Source of the DNA: Croceivirga sp.
Lineage (GTDB): Bacteria > Bacteroidota > Bacteroidia > Flavobacteriales > Flavobacteriaceae
Length of the DNA: 54,937 bases
Assembly: GCA_028284665.1 (NCBI GenBank)
Contig: JANQRG010000003.1
Location: 1 to 54,937, forward strand
Direction: 5' to 3'
Part shown: one piece after another, positions 18,570 through 26,018 of the stretch
Numbering within the stretch: position 1 is the first letter of the stretch
Layout: every line of letters starts with the position of its first letter
The notes under the pieces: generated by a model
Told to the model about the DNA's origin: nothing
The model's input: only the letters and a program-made list of their open reading frames with translations
Database searches by the model: none
Position numbers and translations under genes: made by a program

Positions 18570-18843
18570 CGAAGAATTCGAGAAAAAATTTCTGGCAATC
18601 ATCCAGGCCGAATTTCCGAGAGAAAAAGAGGATTACTTGAAGTATTTGGAAGATGGGGCACTGGAAGAATCTGCTAAAGTGGTGCATAAGATTAAGCATA
18701 AGTTTGGCATTTTGGGACTTACAGAAGGGTATAAAACGGCAATACAGTATGAGGAAGACCTAAAAGGGGGTAATACGGTACTAATGGAGGAGTTTTCCGG
18801 GATTCTTAGGGCAGTAGAAGATTTTATTTTAAAAATAACCTGA
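18520..18843 (+). CDS. Hpt-domain phosphotransfer protein
   Basis: This 107-aa protein is essentially one HPt four-helix bundle, starting YIKEIAGGNEEF and with phospho-acceptor His56 in KVVHKIKHKFGILGL. It would relay phosphate between receiver domains or from the two upstream kinases to the LytTR regulator that begins one base after its stop. The ATG at 18520 is the only start that keeps the first helix, so the 50-nt overlap with the kinase gene is probably real. Confidence 0.9.
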   Translation: MTEVPNLNYIKEIAGGNEEFEKKFLAIIQAEFPREKEDYLKYLEDGALEESAKVVHKIKHKFGILGLTEGYKTAIQYEEDLKGGNTVLMEEFSGILRAVEDFILKIT

Positions 18844-18844
18844 G

Positions 18845-19555
18845 GTGAAATGTATAGTAATCGATGATGAGCGCTCAGCAAGAGCAATAGTGACAGCGCT
18901 TTGTGAAAACAGCGAGGAGCTTCAAATGATCGCGGAGTTTCCCAATGCTGTTGAAGCACTGAAGTACTTGAATCAACATTCCGTTGACGTCATTTTTCTG
19001 GACATCCACATGCCCTTTCTCACGGGGATCGATTTCATACAAACGCTTAAAAACCCTACGAAAGTAGTGTTTACTACTTCGGATAAAGACTTTGCCATTG
19101 CGGCCTATGAATACGAGTTTATTGTGGATTATTTGGTGAAACCTATTACTCCGGAGCGATTTAGAAAGACCCTTGTAAAGTTGAAAAATGCGTATCTGCC
19201 TGTGACGGCAAATGGGGATTTGGGAATTGAAGAAAGCGAGGGGGAAGACAATCTATACATCAATATAGACAGAAGATTGATTAAGTTGCATTTGGGAGAG
19301 GTGCTGATCGTTGAGGCCAAAGGAGACTATATTGAGATCAAAACCACCACCACCACTTACAGGGTACACGCAACCCTAAAGAAAATCAAAGAGAAATTAC
19401 CGGAATCCCGTTTCATGCAAATCCATAGGTCCTATATCATTAATTTTAAAAAAATAATTGATATTCAGGACAATAGTGTCTTAATAGAACGCAGTGTAAT
19501 TCCAATAAGCAGGTCGCATCGTCCTCATCTGATGCAGCGTTTGAACTTGCTATAA
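18845..19555 (+). CDS. LytTR-family response regulator
   Basis: This 236-aa DNA-binding regulator has an N-terminal REC (Asp7-Asp8, phospho-Asp53 in IFLDIHMP, Lys in YLVKPITPE) and a C-terminal LytTR domain (about 140-236; EVLIVEAKGDYIEIKT, FMQIHRSYIINFKKI). LytTR proteins bind pairs of about 9-bp direct repeats one or two helical turns apart, matching the type A repeats found in front of this operon and the three polysaccharide operons. The start is a GTG one base after the Hpt stop. It is the only evident transcription factor of the operon. Confidence 0.94.
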   Translation: MKCIVIDDERSARAIVTALCENSEELQMIAEFPNAVEALKYLNQHSVDVIFLDIHMPFLTGIDFIQTLKNPTKVVFTTSDKDFAIAAYEYEFIVDYLVKPITPERFRKTLVKLKNAYLPVTANGDLGIEESEGEDNLYINIDRRLIKLHLGEVLIVEAKGDYIEIKTTTTTYRVHATLKKIKEKLPESRFMQIHRSYIINFKKIIDIQDNSVLIERSVIPISRSHRPHLMQRLNLL

Positions 19556-19574
19556 CTCATTTAAAACCCGAAAA

Positions 19575-19877
19575 GTGGCTTTGGAAATAAAAGAAAACAA
19601 AGGGATATTTCAAATTCATGGAAAGGTGACTTCGCAAAACCTTGAGGCACTGAAAATATACTTTGATACTGTCTTAGCCTCCCAAAATATCATAGTAGTA
19701 AATCTAGAGTATCTAAAAGGCATGGACGCTTCGGCGGCCTTGTTTTTTGAAAAGCTTTACAGGGATGCTGCCACAAGAAATAAGACAATGACCATTGTAG
19801 GGAGAGAAAATCAAAATATTTCGGAAATCATGGCGCTGACCAAGACGAATTACATTCTTAGCCCGGATAGCGTTTAA
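19575..19877 (+). CDS. STAS-domain protein (anti-sigma-antagonist-like)
   Basis: This 100-aa protein is one STAS domain. The phosphorylation-site loop resembles that of SpoIIAA-like antagonists but reads GMDASAALFF, keeping a Ser after Asp-Ala. It starts with GTG and is the last gene before a strong terminator. STAS proteins usually act by partner switching with a kinase or phosphatase; no partner gene is visible here. Its presence suggests an additional non-transcriptional or sigma-linked output. Confidence 0.85.
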   Translation: MALEIKENKGIFQIHGKVTSQNLEALKIYFDTVLASQNIIVVNLEYLKGMDASAALFFEKLYRDAATRNKTMTIVGRENQNISEIMALTKTNYILSPDSV

Positions 19878-19897
19878 AGCGTATTTATAATTCAAAG

Positions 19898-19933
19898 AAG
19901 GGCAATCCATACGCTAGTCGATGGATTGCCCTT
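19898..19933 (+). terminator. Terminator of the H-NOX/FIST signalling operon
   Basis: A perfect 13-bp inverted repeat (19898-19910 with 19921-19933) with a 10-nt loop is followed by a T-rich stretch. It separates the signalling operon from the polysaccharide operon, which has its own promoter at 20056. Confidence 0.8.
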
Positions 19934-20000
19934 TGTTTGTACCCGGAGACGAAAAGAAGCCGTTTTCACAAAAAACATGACCAACAGTGGGTAGGGACTT

Positions 20001-20063
20001 ACAACATATTGCCCTTGTTTTACAACATACAATTTAGATAAAGTAATATTAATCCTACTTTTC
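20001..20063 (+). promoter_or_regulatory. Type A operator and promoter P2 (first polysaccharide operon)
   Basis: There are two perfect copies of TTACAACAT-like repeats (ACAACAT at 20001-20007 and 20022-20028), exactly 21 bp apart. After 27 bases follows TACTTTTC (20056-20063), one mismatch from TAnnTTTG. The proximal repeat lies where a -33 element would be, as expected for an activator-dependent promoter. A weaker third copy (CCAACAG) begins at 19981. Confidence 0.75.
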
Positions 20064-20091
20064 ATCCCTAATAATACTACAATCATTAGAT

Positions 20092-20457
20092 ATGAAAATT
20101 CTTGTTGTTGATGATAAGCAATCGTTAAGCGAATTAGTGGCGCAGTTTTTAGGACAATCCTATCATGTGAATACCGTTGAAAACGGGCTTGCTGCGATTA
20201 CGTGGTTACAGGAAGGCAATATGCCGGATCTGATCATTACCGATCTGGAAATGCCGGAAATGGATGGCTTTGAACTGATCAAACGGGTAAGGCAGACCGG
20301 AGTATTCTCTGATATCCCGATCATAGTGCTTAGTTGCAGGGATAGTAGCAGTGATCGTATTGAGTGCTTACGACTTGGTGCGGATGATTACCTGGTAAAG
20401 CCCTTCAATCCTGAGGAATTGCTTATCCGTGTCGATAAGCTACTAATCCGTCAATAA
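20092..20457 (+). CDS. Stand-alone response-regulator receiver protein (polysaccharide operon)
   Basis: This 121-aa REC-only protein has all phosphorylation residues: Asp7-Asp8, acceptor Asp51 (IITDLEMPEMDGFE), Ser in VLSCRD and Lys in YLVKPFNPEE. It is the first gene of the polysaccharide operon and ends two bases before a phosphoglycosyltransferase that carries an inactive receiver domain. A direct receiver-to-pseudo-receiver contact is therefore plausible. It has no DNA-binding output. Confidence 0.93.
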   Translation: MKILVVDDKQSLSELVAQFLGQSYHVNTVENGLAAITWLQEGNMPDLIITDLEMPEMDGFELIKRVRQTGVFSDIPIIVLSCRDSSSDRIECLRLGADDYLVKPFNPEELLIRVDKLLIRQ

Positions 20458-20459
20458 CT

Positions 20460-21692
20460 ATGGAAGTACTGGTAAGCAAGACAACTACCGTCCTTTACAT
20501 AGGTTCAAACCAGCGATTTGCAGAAGAGTTTCACCGTTTTTCCCAGAACGTCACGGTGAATACAGTAGATTCTACTGAAGACGCAATAAAGTGGCTGCAC
20601 AATCACAGTAACTATGATAACGATAAATGGATCAATGCCCAGAAAGCGGTTGATGCCATCTTATGTGAGAAGACTATTCCAACAAAAGATATTAAAGAGT
20701 TTCAACGCTATTTGATAAAAGTGTTCGATCCTGCCAAGAAGATTCCCCTGGTAATACTTGCAGATAAAGTGACTAAAAAGGAAAAGCTCAAGACGCTTGA
20801 AAATGGATTTGACGATATTTTTTCACACCCCATCAGTTTTCAGCAGGTATTGGAACGGATCAGCTTTCTTAAAGAGCTCAAGCAAAACCTAAGGCACGAG
20901 CAGATAGCTGAAGGGCAAAAGAATACGCAGCACTACAAGACCGGATTCTGGAAAAGATCATTCGACATTATTGTGGCGGGTACGGTACTCCTTCTCGCTG
21001 CTCCATTTTTGCTTTTGGTTATTCTTGCGATACGGTTAGAATCCAAAGGAAAGGTATACTACATCTCCAAACGAGTAGGAACCAGTTATAGGATCTTCAA
21101 TTTTTTAAAATTGCGCTCCATGTATCCGGATGCGGATAAGCGCCTAAAGGAGTTTCAGCATTTGAATCAATACGTTCATGACACCGACGAGGTCGTATTC
21201 GATATCGTAAGTGATGCGGATGGAAATGAACAGCAGGGCACCAAGTTGTTTGGGGATGATACCGAGGTGTATGAAAAAGCCCATAATGAGAAGCGGAAAA
21301 AGAATGCGGAAAGCGCCTTTGTCAAGTTTGATAATGATCCACGAATTACCAAAGTAGGGAAGGTAATACGAAAGCTTAGTATTGATGAGCTTCCTCAGTT
21401 GATCAATGTCTTAAAAGGAGATATGTCCATAGTGGGAAATCGGCCCTTACCGCTGTATGAGGCAGAGATGTTAACTACAGACGAGTGGACGGAACGCTTT
21501 AATGGACCTGCCGGAATTACAGGTCTTTGGCAGGTAGAGGCCAGGGGGAGAACTTCTAAAATGTCTCCTGAAGAACGAAAACAATTGGATATCAAGTATG
21601 TAGAATACGCCAACAGTAAATATGCTTTTTGGATAGACTTGTGGATAGTGTTACGGACGTTTAAAGCAGTATTCCAAAAAGAAAATGTATAG
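20460..21692 (+). CDS. Pseudo-receiver fused to a phosphoglycosyltransferase (priming sugar transferase)
   Basis: This 410-aa protein is a two-part fusion. Residues 8-140 look like a degenerate REC domain: the acidic pair is missing, the phospho-Asp position is Glu70 (DAILCEKTIP), and the Lys-Pro motif is His-Pro. Residues 160-410 are a PglC/WcaJ-type phosphoglycosyltransferase with one membrane segment (about 168-192), the Lys-Arg-rich KLRSMYPDAD and the catalytic Asp-Glu of SIDELPQL. It transfers a sugar-1-phosphate to undecaprenyl phosphate to start the repeat unit. The insert at about 225-300 is acidic. The sugar is unknown. Confidence 0.9.
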   Translation: MEVLVSKTTTVLYIGSNQRFAEEFHRFSQNVTVNTVDSTEDAIKWLHNHSNYDNDKWINAQKAVDAILCEKTIPTKDIKEFQRYLIKVFDPAKKIPLVILADKVTKKEKLKTLENGFDDIFSHPISFQQVLERISFLKELKQNLRHEQIAEGQKNTQHYKTGFWKRSFDIIVAGTVLLLAAPFLLLVILAIRLESKGKVYYISKRVGTSYRIFNFLKLRSMYPDADKRLKEFQHLNQYVHDTDEVVFDIVSDADGNEQQGTKLFGDDTEVYEKAHNEKRKKNAESAFVKFDNDPRITKVGKVIRKLSIDELPQLINVLKGDMSIVGNRPLPLYEAEMLTTDEWTERFNGPAGITGLWQVEARGRTSKMSPEERKQLDIKYVEYANSKYAFWIDLWIVLRTFKAVFQKENV

Positions 21693-21694
21693 GA

Positions 21695-22438
21695 ATGGGG
21701 AAAAGATTCGGGATTCTTGGGGCAATTTTGCTGGTTGCGAACTTATCTATGGGACAATCCCTGAATGAGTACGTAGAAAGGGGTTTGGAAAAAAATGACA
21801 TTTCCAGAAAGTTGCCTTCCATTGATAGCCTGATCCAAGTAGCAAAAGAAAACTCTCCCAGGCTTAAATATTTTGATGCTGATGCAAAGTATTGGGAAGG
21901 AAGGGTAAGTGTAACGGGGAGGTCCTGGATGAACAGTATTTACCTGGATGCCTCATACGGATACGGCATTTTTGACAATTTGAGTAACCAACAAATAGCC
22001 GGTGATCCTCAGGCCAGTCAGGCACTCTTCACCACAGAACAGAGCCGGTTTAATCTGGGAGTTTCCATGAAGATGCCCCTTCATGCCATATTTAACAGAA
22101 AGCTGGAAGTGAAAACCGCCAAGGCTGAAGCGGAAAGGGCAAAGTATGAAAAGGAGTTTGCCCTTAGGGAGCTTGAAATGTTGGTGACCCAACAATTTCA
22201 TGAAGTGGTCCGGGCACATCGTATGCTTTTAGTGTCCAGTTCAATCGTAGAGAGCTACAAACTACAGGCTCTTAACGCTGATAAAAACTTTACCAACGGA
22301 GTAATTGATATTACCGAGTACACCCGTTTACAGCAAATGCTCAACCAATCCCTCAAAACACTGGAGTTTCAAAAATCAGAGTATGAAATGGCATTGTCCG
22401 CTCTGGAGGGGATAGTAGGCATCAAAATAGAGATCTAG
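21695..22438 (+). CDS. Half-length TolC-like outer-membrane protein
   Basis: This 247-aa protein has a signal peptide (about 1-20, ending LSMGQ) and one TolC-type repeat: a helix-rich start (SIDSLIQVAKENSPRLK), beta strands near FNLGVSMKMPLHAIF, and a long coiled-coil pair (about 145-240). Full TolC proteins have about 420-470 residues and two such repeats, so this is half a monomer. It sits between the priming transferase and the Wzc-like copolymerase, where a Wza-type OPX exporter would be expected. A role in polysaccharide export is inferred. Confidence 0.72.
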   Translation: MGKRFGILGAILLVANLSMGQSLNEYVERGLEKNDISRKLPSIDSLIQVAKENSPRLKYFDADAKYWEGRVSVTGRSWMNSIYLDASYGYGIFDNLSNQQIAGDPQASQALFTTEQSRFNLGVSMKMPLHAIFNRKLEVKTAKAEAERAKYEKEFALRELEMLVTQQFHEVVRAHRMLLVSSSIVESYKLQALNADKNFTNGVIDITEYTRLQQMLNQSLKTLEFQKSEYEMALSALEGIVGIKIEI

Positions 22439-22440
22439 GG

Positions 22441-24675
22441 ATGAAGAAGTTTAATCTGCTTTTCTTTGTTAGATTATTGCTAAGGCATGCGGCCTTATTG
22501 GCAACCGTGCCAATAGTCCTGGCCTCCCTGGTTTTTTTCCTCACGCAAAACGAACCCAAAGTTTACAATTCCAAAGCGCGGGTATATACTGGAATTGCTT
22601 CCGGATCAACCATTGAACTGGATAACACCAAACTGGACTTTAGAGCTACCAATACCGCTTATGATAATCTTTTGAACCTGATAAAGGCGAGAACAACGAT
22701 TGAAACTGTAGCGCTAAAACTATTCGCCCAACATATGGCTTTGGATAGTGCAGATACCAAGATCATTTCGAAAGAAAAGTTCGCTGCGCTTATGGAAATG
22801 GTTCCCGAAGAAGTCAAAGCTTTGGTGGTAAAAGGGGATATAGGGAAAACGTATGCCAATTTCAGGCAATTAAAGGAATCGAATCATACCAATTTTGTTT
22901 ACGAGCTAATCAACCTGAAACACCCTGATTATAGCATTGAGAAAATCGTGGGGCGTATAGGGGTGAAAAGAATACTGAGTAGTGACTTTGTGGATATCGA
23001 ATTTGAAGGAGATGATCCTGCGATATGTCAAAACACCCTCCTTATCCTGTGCGAGGTGTTTGTTGAGCTAAATGCCGATATCAAAGTTAACCAGTCCGAT
23101 GCGGTTGTAAAATATTTTGAAGGGCAGCTGGAAAATTCAACAGGCGATCTGAGAGGCGCAGAGGATGACCTATTGGCATTCAACAGAACTCATAATATTA
23201 TCAATTACTACGAGCAGACAAAACACATAGCTTCCGAAAAAGAACATTTCGAGCTGGAATATCAAAAGGTGTATATCCGTCATCATGCCGCTGAAGCAGT
23301 CTTGCAGACATTGGAAGCAAAACTGGAGACTCACGAAAAGAAACGACTTTCCAGCCAGCAGATCGTTTCACTTCGCAACGAGTTGGCTGATGTCAACTTT
23401 GACCTGTCCATGAAATCGCTAGCTACGGATGTAGAGGGTGAGGAGAAGGAAAAGAATGCCGAGGAAGTAGTGACACTTGCTAAACGGGCTGTTGCGCTAA
23501 AGACCGCATTACAAGGGCATGTGGACCAATTGTTTGTCACCGATTATGACGAGAAAAGCCTGGCTTCTACTACTATACTAACGGATTGGCTGGCAAATAC
23601 TATCGAGTACGAAGGCACCAAGGCACAGCTTCGCGTTATGGATCAGAAGCGATTGGAATTCGACAAACTCTACCAGGTATTTTCACCCCTGGGGGCTACA
23701 ATGAAGCGGTTAGAGCGGAAAATAGATATTGCCGAGCGGGAATACCTAAGCCTTTTGCACAGCCTGGGGTTAGCCAAATTAAGACAACAAAATGTAGAAC
23801 TAAAGTCCAACCTGAAGCTGATTGAGGTGCCCTTTTTCCCCATTAGCCCCAAACCAAGTAAGCGAATGCTGTTAGTTGTAGTGGCAGCTATGGCAGGCTT
23901 TGTTCTGGTGTCCTTTACGGTGCTGGTCTTAGAATTTCTGGATGGCAATTTGAATACCGCTTCCCGGGCAGAGGACAAAATCGGGCTGACAGTATCCTCC
24001 ATATTTCCGGTAATCAGTACCCGTAAGAATACGATAGATTATGCCTATCTACAGAACAAGGCGGTGAATGCGATTTCAAGAAATGTACTGCTGAACCAAT
24101 TCAAGAAAGAAGCGTCCGGAGAACCTGTAGTCAATTTGTTTTTCTCTACCCAGGAAGGTGAAGGGAAAACTTTTGTTTGCCAACATTTAATTGCTAAGCT
24201 CTGCGAACTGGATTATAAAATACTGCACATTACCTATGATGATTACGACTTTGAATTACGGCCAGAGCACTATACCCGAATACGATATCCTATTACGGAT
24301 CAACTCTATAAGATAGCAACCGTAGGGGAATTTGATATAGCGGAGACCATTGGAGATTATGCTGCGTTTGACTTTGTGATATTGGAAATCCCGGGAATTA
24401 TCAAGAATCCGTTCCCGGTAAAACTGGCTTCTACTATGGATCACACTTTCCTGGTGACCCGAGCCAACAGGGCCTGGAGTGCTGCAGATAAGAACGCCCT
24501 GGCCTTATTCAATGCCGCAACCACAGGACCAGAGCCTACCATAATCCTTAACGGGGTTAAGGTATTGGAGATGGAAACCGTAGTAGGGGACCTTCCGAAG
24601 AAACGGTCCTTAGTTCGCCGTTGGATCAAAAAGGTGGTTCAACTTCAGTTTTTTACCAAAAGAAGTGTTGCCTGA
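22441..24675 (+). CDS. Wzc-like polysaccharide copolymerase with degenerate BY-kinase domain
   Basis: This 744-aa inner-membrane protein has two membrane helices (about 12-35 and 475-500) flanking a long periplasmic coiled-coil region, as in Wzc/ExoP chain-length regulators. The cytoplasmic domain keeps a Walker A loop (STQEGEGKT). However, Walker A' is only loosely matched (HITYDDYD) and Walker B ends in Glu rather than Asp (FVILEIPG). There is no C-terminal tyrosine cluster. It probably controls polymer length or export without normal autophosphorylation. Confidence 0.85.
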   Translation: MKKFNLLFFVRLLLRHAALLATVPIVLASLVFFLTQNEPKVYNSKARVYTGIASGSTIELDNTKLDFRATNTAYDNLLNLIKARTTIETVALKLFAQHMALDSADTKIISKEKFAALMEMVPEEVKALVVKGDIGKTYANFRQLKESNHTNFVYELINLKHPDYSIEKIVGRIGVKRILSSDFVDIEFEGDDPAICQNTLLILCEVFVELNADIKVNQSDAVVKYFEGQLENSTGDLRGAEDDLLAFNRTHNIINYYEQTKHIASEKEHFELEYQKVYIRHHAAEAVLQTLEAKLETHEKKRLSSQQIVSLRNELADVNFDLSMKSLATDVEGEEKEKNAEEVVTLAKRAVALKTALQGHVDQLFVTDYDEKSLASTTILTDWLANTIEYEGTKAQLRVMDQKRLEFDKLYQVFSPLGATMKRLERKIDIAEREYLSLLHSLGLAKLRQQNVELKSNLKLIEVPFFPISPKPSKRMLLVVVAAMAGFVLVSFTVLVLEFLDGNLNTASRAEDKIGLTVSSIFPVISTRKNTIDYAYLQNKAVNAISRNVLLNQFKKEASGEPVVNLFFSTQEGEGKTFVCQHLIAKLCELDYKILHITYDDYDFELRPEHYTRIRYPITDQLYKIATVGEFDIAETIGDYAAFDFVILEIPGIIKNPFPVKLASTMDHTFLVTRANRAWSAADKNALALFNAATTGPEPTIILNGVKVLEMETVVGDLPKKRSLVRRWIKKVVQLQFFTKRSVA

Positions 24676-26018
24676 TGTGGACTGCTATTAAAAAAATCAG
24701 TAAGGAGAAAAACCTGTCCTCGTTGCTAACCAACCTGGTCATAGCCTTTTTTGGTTTGGTCAGTTTTATGTTATTAACCCGGCAACTCCCTAAAGTGCAA
24801 TTTGGGGATTGGGTGCTGTTCATTACCCTGGCTACTTTTGTTGATCTCCTGCGTTTTGGACTCACCCGCACGTCTACGGTAAGAGTATTATCCGGTGCAG
24901 ACAAGGAATCCTTCAAGAGGTTTTTAGGTTCTAGCTACAGGATCAATCTCTTGTTGCTGGCATTGATCACTATGGTATGCTGGTCGGTTGCAGGCATCTC
25001 TTTTGGTTTGGAATTAGACATCAATAAGGGGTATGAACTATTCTTTATCTGGTATCCCATTTTGGCTGCATTTAATTTGGGATGGAATACAGCTTCAGCA
25101 CTCTTTCAAGCCGAACAGCAATTCAATCGAATGCTATTCGTAAGGCTGGCGAATATAGGTCTGTTTGTACTCTTTTTAGTCTTGAATATGTGGGTCCTGC
25201 AATGGGGACTTCTTGAAATTGTTTGGGTCTACCTGTTGGTAAACCTAGTCTCGAGCCTTTGGTGCTCCATAAAAAGGTGGGATGGTCTTAGCTATCTCAA
25301 ATATGCCGATAGTGCTACGGAAAAGGAACTGATCCACTTTGGAAAGTATTCTATGGGAACCCTGGTGGGATCCAGTTTACTGAGAAGTGCGGATACCCTT
25401 ATTATTGGCCTAAGCCCTGTATTAGGGTCTGCCGGTATTGCCATGTACGCAATTCCGCTAAAACTAACCGATGTATTGGGGATTCCCTTGAGGAGTTTCA
25501 CCATGACGGCCTACCCACGAATGTCAAAGAAGAGTTTATCCGGGGATTTGGATGGGGTTCGAAAAACCTTTTATGCCTATTCCGGGGCAGTAACGCTGCT
25601 GTTCATTCCTGTGGCGATAGCGTGCTTTGTTTTTGCAGAATACCTCATTCTTTTTCTTGGTGGTGCAGAATACCGGGATGCACTACCGGTATTGACACTT
25701 ATATTTCGGATTTTCACGGTGTATACCCTTCTTTTGCCTGTTGACCGGTTTACCGGGGTGTTATTGGATAGTATTAATCGGCCAAAGTTGAATTTATACA
25801 AGGTCATTTTTATGACCCTTTCCAATATTGTGATCGATGTTGTTGCAGTGTTCCTATTGGAAAGCTTGGTGGCGGTTGCTATTGGCACGGTCTTCTTTAC
25901 ACTGCTAGGCATCTTTTTGGGATTCTATTTTCTAAGAAAAGAAATCCAAATAGAGTCGCGCCATATTCTTCCGGAAGGCATTTTCTTCTTTAAAAACCTT
26001 AAAACCTACATTAGTTAG
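24675..26018 (+). CDS. Wzx-like polysaccharide flippase
   Basis: This 447-aa integral membrane protein has 12-14 predicted helices and belongs to the oligosaccharide-flippase (MOP/MATE) superfamily. Family-like features are the N-terminal LLTRQLPKVQFGDWVLFITLA and the RSADTLIIGLSPVLGSAGIAMYA segment. It moves lipid-linked repeat units across the inner membrane. The frame opens at 24621, but the ATG at 24675 overlaps the copolymerase stop (TGATG) and starts immediately before the first helix, so I chose it. Confidence 0.85.
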   Translation: MWTAIKKISKEKNLSSLLTNLVIAFFGLVSFMLLTRQLPKVQFGDWVLFITLATFVDLLRFGLTRTSTVRVLSGADKESFKRFLGSSYRINLLLLALITMVCWSVAGISFGLELDINKGYELFFIWYPILAAFNLGWNTASALFQAEQQFNRMLFVRLANIGLFVLFLVLNMWVLQWGLLEIVWVYLLVNLVSSLWCSIKRWDGLSYLKYADSATEKELIHFGKYSMGTLVGSSLLRSADTLIIGLSPVLGSAGIAMYAIPLKLTDVLGIPLRSFTMTAYPRMSKKSLSGDLDGVRKTFYAYSGAVTLLFIPVAIACFVFAEYLILFLGGAEYRDALPVLTLIFRIFTVYTLLLPVDRFTGVLLDSINRPKLNLYKVIFMTLSNIVIDVVAVFLLESLVAVAIGTVFFTLLGIFLGFYFLRKEIQIESRHILPEGIFFFKNLKTYIS

